A stretch of 64,000 nucleotides of DNA from Prevotella sp. P2-180 (GTDB lineage Bacteria; Bacteroidota; Bacteroidia; Bacteroidales; Bacteroidaceae): assembly GCF_002251435.1 (NCBI RefSeq), contig NZ_NPJI01000023.1, positions 23,545 to 87,544 of the forward strand, in the 5' to 3' direction. A program made the translations under genes and the position numbers. Numbering within the stretch: position 1 is the first letter of the stretch; each line of letters starts with the position of its first letter. This document shows positions 60,682 through 64,000 of this stretch, piece by piece. A model generated the notes under the pieces. It saw only the letters and a list, made by a program, of their open reading frames with translations, had not been told where the DNA came from and did not search any database.

Positions 60682-61200
60682 ATGATTACAGAACAATACC
60701 CCATGACCATTGCCGGCGACCTCGTCGCCTCCGAGGACCACCTCCTCACCCACGTCGAGAACTCCCAGTTCATGTCCCCCCAGTCAGTCCGCTTCATCAT
60801 CATCCACTGTTCCGCCACCCGTTGCGACCGCGACTACACCCCCGAGCAGCTCAAGCACGACCACTTGCTACGTGGCTTCATCGACGTCGGCTATCATTAC
60901 TACATCCGCAAGGACGGCACCACCACCCAGCACCGCCGCTTGAACGAAGTCGGCGCCCATTGCCGTCCCTTCAACCGCTGCTCCATCGGCATCTGCTACG
61001 AAGGCGGCCTCGATGCCAGCGGCAAACCCAAGGACACCCGCACCATCGCCCAGCGCGGCTCCCTCGTCGCCCTCTTGATCAAACTCAAGAAACAATTCCC
61101 CAAAGCCTTCATCCGCGGTCACAACGAGATGCCCGGCGCCATCCCCAAGTCCTGTCCCAACTTCAAGCCCAGCAAAGAATTCGCCTACCTGATGAAGTGA
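60682..61200 (+). CDS. N-acetylmuramoyl-L-alanine amidase, T7-lysozyme-like
   Basis: 172 residues. Amidase_2 fold: zinc ligands His42 (IIIHCSATR), His147 (RGHNEMP) and Cys158 (KSCPNF), and catalytic region GYHYYIRKDGT, as in phage T7 lysozyme. It cleaves the amide bond between MurNAc and L-Ala. There is a 35-residue N-terminal extension but no signal peptide. Very GC-rich with C-ending codons, unlike the core genes. Paired with HU and smalltalk genes in the accessory cassette. Confidence 0.92.
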   Translation: MITEQYPMTIAGDLVASEDHLLTHVENSQFMSPQSVRFIIIHCSATRCDRDYTPEQLKHDHLLRGFIDVGYHYYIRKDGTTTQHRRLNEVGAHCRPFNRCSIGICYEGGLDASGKPKDTRTIAQRGSLVALLIKLKKQFPKAFIRGHNEMPGAIPKSCPNFKPSKEFAYLMK

Positions 61201-61357
61201 TTATCTTTCATAACTATCCAAGAATCTTCTCAATACTAAATTAATTGTTCTTGGTGATTGTTTGGAGTGAACAATAACAGCAATGACTATAGCATCAGGA
61301 TAACATAAATAATATATGATATTCGGTGCTATAGTTTAGTTGCAATATTTGACCAAA

Positions 61358-61639
61358 TTATTTCCATCCTTTTTCTTGTTTTATCTCAGAAATAACTTGT
61401 GAATGAGATTTGCATTTACCGTCGAGATATTCTTTGTGGGCATAATCAAAACAATCTAAAAGCATCGTCTCATCAATTATTTCCTCATAAGAATAGTCCT
61501 TATTCACAGGAGCAGACTTATCCATCATTATAATAGAGACAAGATAGTCCTCTACAAGTTGTTTTACGCTGACATTATGCTTCTTAGCATACATTTCAGC
61601 GCCATTATATATTTTCTGATCAATAGTCAAAGTATTCAT
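61358..61639 (-). CDS. Ribbon-helix-helix-like antitoxin, possibly orphan
   Basis: About 93 residues from MNTLTIDQKIYNGAEMYAKKHNVSVKQLVEDYLVS. The start resembles RHH-fold antitoxins that bind DNA as dimers (strand followed by two helices). No toxin-like gene lies next to it. A start two codons upstream (MIMNT) is possible. Toxin partner not seen. Confidence 0.55.
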   Translation of the reverse strand: MNTLTIDQKIYNGAEMYAKKHNVSVKQLVEDYLVSIIMMDKSAPVNKDYSYEEIIDETMLLDCFDYAHKEYLDGKCKSHSQVISEIKQEKGWK

Positions 61640-61739
61640 AATCATATTATAATATATTTATACGCAGGCAAAATTACGAATAATATTCTAATCTTCCAAA
61701 CTTTTCCCCGGTTTTATGCAAATAATCAAAAAATACATT

Positions 61740-62105
61740 TCAATCTTCCCCTATCCAGTGTTCGTAATCCTCCCCTATCCGTTGTTCAAAGAAAGTTGAA
61801 GCATCAACCATATAATCGCTCATCTTTTTTTTCCTTACTCTATCGAAATTGATAGACCTCCATGCCCGGCTAGCCCCAGTAATGTACGTATACGGCATTG
61901 CAGTTTTCGTGTCGGAATCATAATCGTCACACATGATTAGAGGTTGTTCGGTAAAACAAATATAACCTGTATTTGACTTCAGTTTCGTCTCCTCTACAAT
62001 AGAGGCAATAATATCTTTCGCACTCCTTACTCCATTATCTTTAGTGAAATGGAATAGATATGGCGATAAGTCACTTCTACGTCTCAAATTTTCACTTGGG
62101 TTCAT
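61740..62105 (-). CDS. Short protein with Abi-like N-terminal motif, possibly truncated
   Basis: About 121 residues from MNPSENLRRRSDLSPYLFHFTKD; a GTG start at 62132 adds nine. The pattern SPYLFHFT ... GYICFTEQPL recalls families linked to abortive infection (AbiGi/DUF2971-like), but it breaks off into a short unrelated-looking tail soon after PLIMCDD. It may be a decayed remnant. It follows the ImmA/IrrE peptidase gene. Confidence 0.45.
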   Translation of the reverse strand: MNPSENLRRRSDLSPYLFHFTKDNGVRSAKDIIASIVEETKLKSNTGYICFTEQPLIMCDDYDSDTKTAMPYTYITGASRAWRSINFDRVRKKKMSDYMVDASTFFEQRIGEDYEHWIGED

Positions 62106-62145
62106 AATCTTAATAAATACTATTTGTGTCACTCATATACCAATT

Positions 62146-62958
62146 TCATTTCTCCCAAAACACGCTAAAAGCATGTTTACCGAATGGAATGCAATATTCA
62201 AAGAATTCCAAGCCATTCTGTTCCTCCCTATATGTATGAAAACAATCGCCAGCAAACACGACCTCCGACTGCTTTCCGCAACTTGAATCCCCTTTATAGA
62301 AATAGTCCCCCATAACAGTGCCCTCAGGCACCTTGGTTTTTCCATATCTCAGCAAATAAAAAGGAAAATCATCACTTCTCATCTGCCATTTAATCTTACC
62401 ATCCACAGCATAAACCAACATGATTGGAACCAGATTCATATTCATATACCTGATGGCACAGGCAGAGAAACTTACATTATATTTAGAAGCAACCGATTGT
62501 ATCATCTGTCCTGAGAACTCTTCACCCTTCACGTCTTTCATAAATTCATCCTTTGGCATCAGAAGATTGGCTGCAAAATAATCAGCTTCTCTTTCAATTA
62601 TCCATTCATCATTTTTGCCAAAAGGATTATAATAGTGAATATGAGGTTGCATCTTGCCAGTTTCAAGTGCATGCCTATGATGATCTATAAAATAATGACC
62701 TAGTTCATGGGCAAGCGTAAAACGTCCTTTTGTATTATCCGCATTATTTCCTCTTTCCGTATTTATATGAATGAAAAATCTCCTTTGACTTGGCTCATAC
62801 CAAGTCATCCCATCAAAAGTGTCCATTCCATAATCATCATATATAACCTTTATATCCTCATCATTGGCTATATCAATTAAAGGTATGGGGATGGTGTATA
62901 ATGAAGCGATGGAATCTGCGACGTTCTGATAAGCTTTAAACTTCATCCTTTGTGGCAT
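62146..62958 (-). CDS. ImmA/IrrE family metallo-endopeptidase
   Basis: 270 residues with the zinc motif HELGHYF (His84, Glu85, His88) and a downstream glutamate-rich site (READYFAANLLMP). ImmA/IrrE peptidases cleave repressors or toxin-linked regulators. No XRE helix-turn-helix domain is attached. A second start (MKFKAYQN) four codons in is possible. It overlaps the upstream 112-residue gene by about 23 bases, so the two are coupled. Confidence 0.9.
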   Translation of the reverse strand: MPQRMKFKAYQNVADSIASLYTIPIPLIDIANDEDIKVIYDDYGMDTFDGMTWYEPSQRRFFIHINTERGNNADNTKGRFTLAHELGHYFIDHHRHALETGKMQPHIHYYNPFGKNDEWIIEREADYFAANLLMPKDEFMKDVKGEEFSGQMIQSVASKYNVSFSACAIRYMNMNLVPIMLVYAVDGKIKWQMRSDDFPFYLLRYGKTKVPEGTVMGDYFYKGDSSCGKQSEVVFAGDCFHTYREEQNGLEFFEYCIPFGKHAFSVFWEK

Positions 62959-63274
62959 TATGCTGTTCCTTCATCTTGTCCAATATGTTTTTCGGCAAAT
63001 GGCTATAGTTGCGGGCGGCCATTGAATAATGGATTTCATCTTCTGTCTCATTATTATGACCATCCTCCAAACTTTCAGGATCAATAAAAGATGATGGTAC
63101 CATTTTACATTTCCCATTGATAATGGCATCCACATCAACATGTCTGTTCGCTATACGAGGCGTATATCCCTCATACATCTGGTTGAAGAACATTAGTTCC
63201 TCATCATTACGTGGCGGGAGATAGCCTGTTGAACAAAGCATAACGTCCCATTCTTTATTTGTAAAGTCTTTCAT
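62936..63274 (-). CDS. Small partner protein of ImmA/IrrE peptidase
   Basis: 112 residues, acidic, starting MKDFTNKEWDVMLCSTGYLPPRNDEELMFFNQMYEGY. I recognise no DNA-binding motif. The overlap with the ImmA/IrrE gene suggests a regulator, substrate or inhibitor of that peptidase. Function unknown. Confidence 0.65.
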   Translation of the reverse strand: MKDFTNKEWDVMLCSTGYLPPRNDEELMFFNQMYEGYTPRIANRHVDVDAIINGKCKMVPSSFIDPESLEDGHNNETEDEIHYSMAARNYSHLPKNILDKMKEQHNATKDEV

Positions 63275-63285
63275 TGTTGTACTAA

Positions 63286-63305
63286 TTTTTCACTGCGGTG
63301 AAAAA
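63286..63305 (+). other. Short hairpin upstream of recombinase
   Basis: An eight-base stem TTTTTCAC/GTGAAAAA with a TGCG loop. Read on the minus strand it would end in T residues, but it lies upstream of the minus-strand operon start, so it may be an operator or promoter palindrome. Confidence 0.4.
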
Positions 63306-63383
63306 AGCTAAAGTCCTGCGGCTTATAACCTTTCACCACAATATTCCACACTTATTTTACGTTTCTCTAAAAGGTGAAGGGAG

Positions 63384-63413
63384 ATGACGGGATAATTCGA
63401 ACCTCCCCGTCAT
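63384..63413 (+). other. Inverted repeat before recombinase gene
   Basis: ATGACGGG (63384-63391) and CCCGTCAT (63406-63413), 14-base loop. It is 25 bases upstream of the recombinase ATG and might be a recombination or operator site. Confidence 0.4.
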
Positions 63414-63437
63414 TAATCCCCTCCACCACAAATAACC

Positions 63438-64000
63438 ATGCCCAATACTACATTGGACAAGGCGATCGCGGCTGTTCCTAAATACAGGGACCGCATTTCG
63501 CTTTTTACTAAGAAACTGCGTCTGGCACAGTATGCAGACGGCAGTATCTATGACTATCGCCTGAAAATTGCTCAGGCAGTGTTGTTTTTCAAAAAGTTGC
63601 CGGATGAGTTCACACAGACGGACATCGACTACTATCTGTCGACACTCCTGGACAAAAACCGTTGCAGCCTGTCCTTCTTCAAGCACATGATTTTCGGACT
63701 GCAGGCCTACTACAAGGTGATGGGGCTTAAGCAACCTGGAGGACTCGTACTCCCTACAGTGCGCAAGCCGAAGAGGCTGCCGCGAGTGCTCTCCCAAGAG
63801 CAGATTGCCCGCCTTCTCCGCAACTGCTCCCTGTACGACAAAACCCTGCTTGCCATCATCTACGACTGCGCCCTCAGGGTCGGCGAGGCATGCCGCCTCA
63901 GATGGGACGACATCTGCTTTGACCGCAAGAAGCTGTTCGTCTTCCAAGGCAAGGGGCGTAAAGACCGCTACGTGCCCATTTCCGACCAGATGCTCGTCGT
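63438..64000 (+). CDS. Tyrosine recombinase (integrase), partial at window end
   Basis: 187 residues are visible, from MPNTTLDKAIAAVPKYRDRI. An N-terminal SAM-like DNA-binding domain (about 20-95) is followed by the catalytic domain start: Arg147 in CALRVGEACRL and Lys in GKGRKDRYVP. The rest, including the H-x-x-R and Tyr, is beyond the window. The sequence resembles recombinases encoded beside IS91-type elements in Bacteroidales, which I infer from memory. The gene is more GC-rich than its left neighbours and marks a mobile boundary. Confidence 0.88.
   Translation, partial: MPNTTLDKAIAAVPKYRDRISLFTKKLRLAQYADGSIYDYRLKIAQAVLFFKKLPDEFTQTDIDYYLSTLLDKNRCSLSFFKHMIFGLQAYYKVMGLKQPGGLVLPTVRKPKRLPRVLSQEQIARLLRNCSLYDKTLLAIIYDCALRVGEACRLRWDDICFDRKKLFVFQGKGRKDRYVPISDQMLV

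Noticed and set aside
63357..63947. Long minus-strand open frame opposite the recombinase
   Set aside because: The plus strand encodes clear tyrosine-recombinase motifs; the minus frame is a shadow of GC-rich codons.

Overview
The window looks like a chromosomal segment of a Bacteroidales bacterium, most likely Prevotella-like. Evidence seen in the sequence: many genes are preceded by the Bacteroidetes -7 element TAnnTTTG (often TATCTTTG or TAATTTTG) with a TTTG/TTG -33 element 19-20 bases upstream, and Shine-Dalgarno sites are weak. Families typical of the group are present (DUF4924, DUF4248, Wzi-family capsule assembly protein, a hybrid two-component regulator with an AraC output domain, a C11 peptidase lipoprotein, type B L31). 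The genus is an inference. I saw no rRNA, tRNA or CRISPR array.

Layout. 1-20.7 kb is core metabolism and housekeeping: LysE exporter, ROK sugar kinase, TruA, EamA transporter, NfeD/SPFH pair, Wzi-like outer-membrane protein with a small lipoprotein, a secreted repeat protein, histidine phosphatase/uridine kinase, L31, glutathione peroxidase, thioredoxin reductase, HAD phosphatase, an unusual hybrid histidine kinase, Na+/solute symporter, Mfd and a Dpm1-like glycosyltransferase. 21-24.4 kb is an envelope operon (small CTD-like protein, L,D-transpeptidase, ECF sigma, probable anti-sigma, Spy/CpxP-like protein). 24.4-30.1 kb, on the minus strand, is a TolC/HlyD/two-permease efflux operon with no ATPase gene. 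30.2-38.3 kb holds MltG, a zinc-ribbon membrane protein, GH25 lysozyme, a C11 peptidase, GlnS, a TPR protein and a DedA protein. 38.3-41.8 kb makes GDP-mannose and GDP-L-fucose (ManC, Gmd, Fcl), followed by a convergent xylulokinase.

43.5-56.1 kb is an exopolysaccharide/capsule locus: a stand-alone receiver, a sugar-phosphate transferase with a degenerate receiver at its N-terminus, a half-size TolC-like protein, a Wzz/GumC-like protein with a degraded kinase domain, a Wzy/ligase-like polymerase and six glycosyltransferases. No Wza or Wzx was recognised. The GDP-sugar genes just upstream could supply its precursors.

56.1-64 kb is an accessory region: a broken VirE/BT4734-type primase gene, DUF4248, an HU-like protein, a 31-residue smalltalk-type protein, a GxxExxY protein, a T7-lysozyme-like amidase, an RHH antitoxin-like protein, an ImmA/IrrE metallopeptidase with a small partner and a possible Abi-type fragment, and a tyrosine recombinase cut by the window end. 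The most striking feature is a family of 32-base modules, AATT-N7-AATT-N6-AATT-N7 or its reverse, mostly paired head-to-head as long hairpins around the HU, smalltalk, GxxExxY and amidase genes. AATT phased at 10-11 bases predicts intrinsically bent DNA, beside a gene for an HU-type protein. This is my main candidate for an undescribed element.
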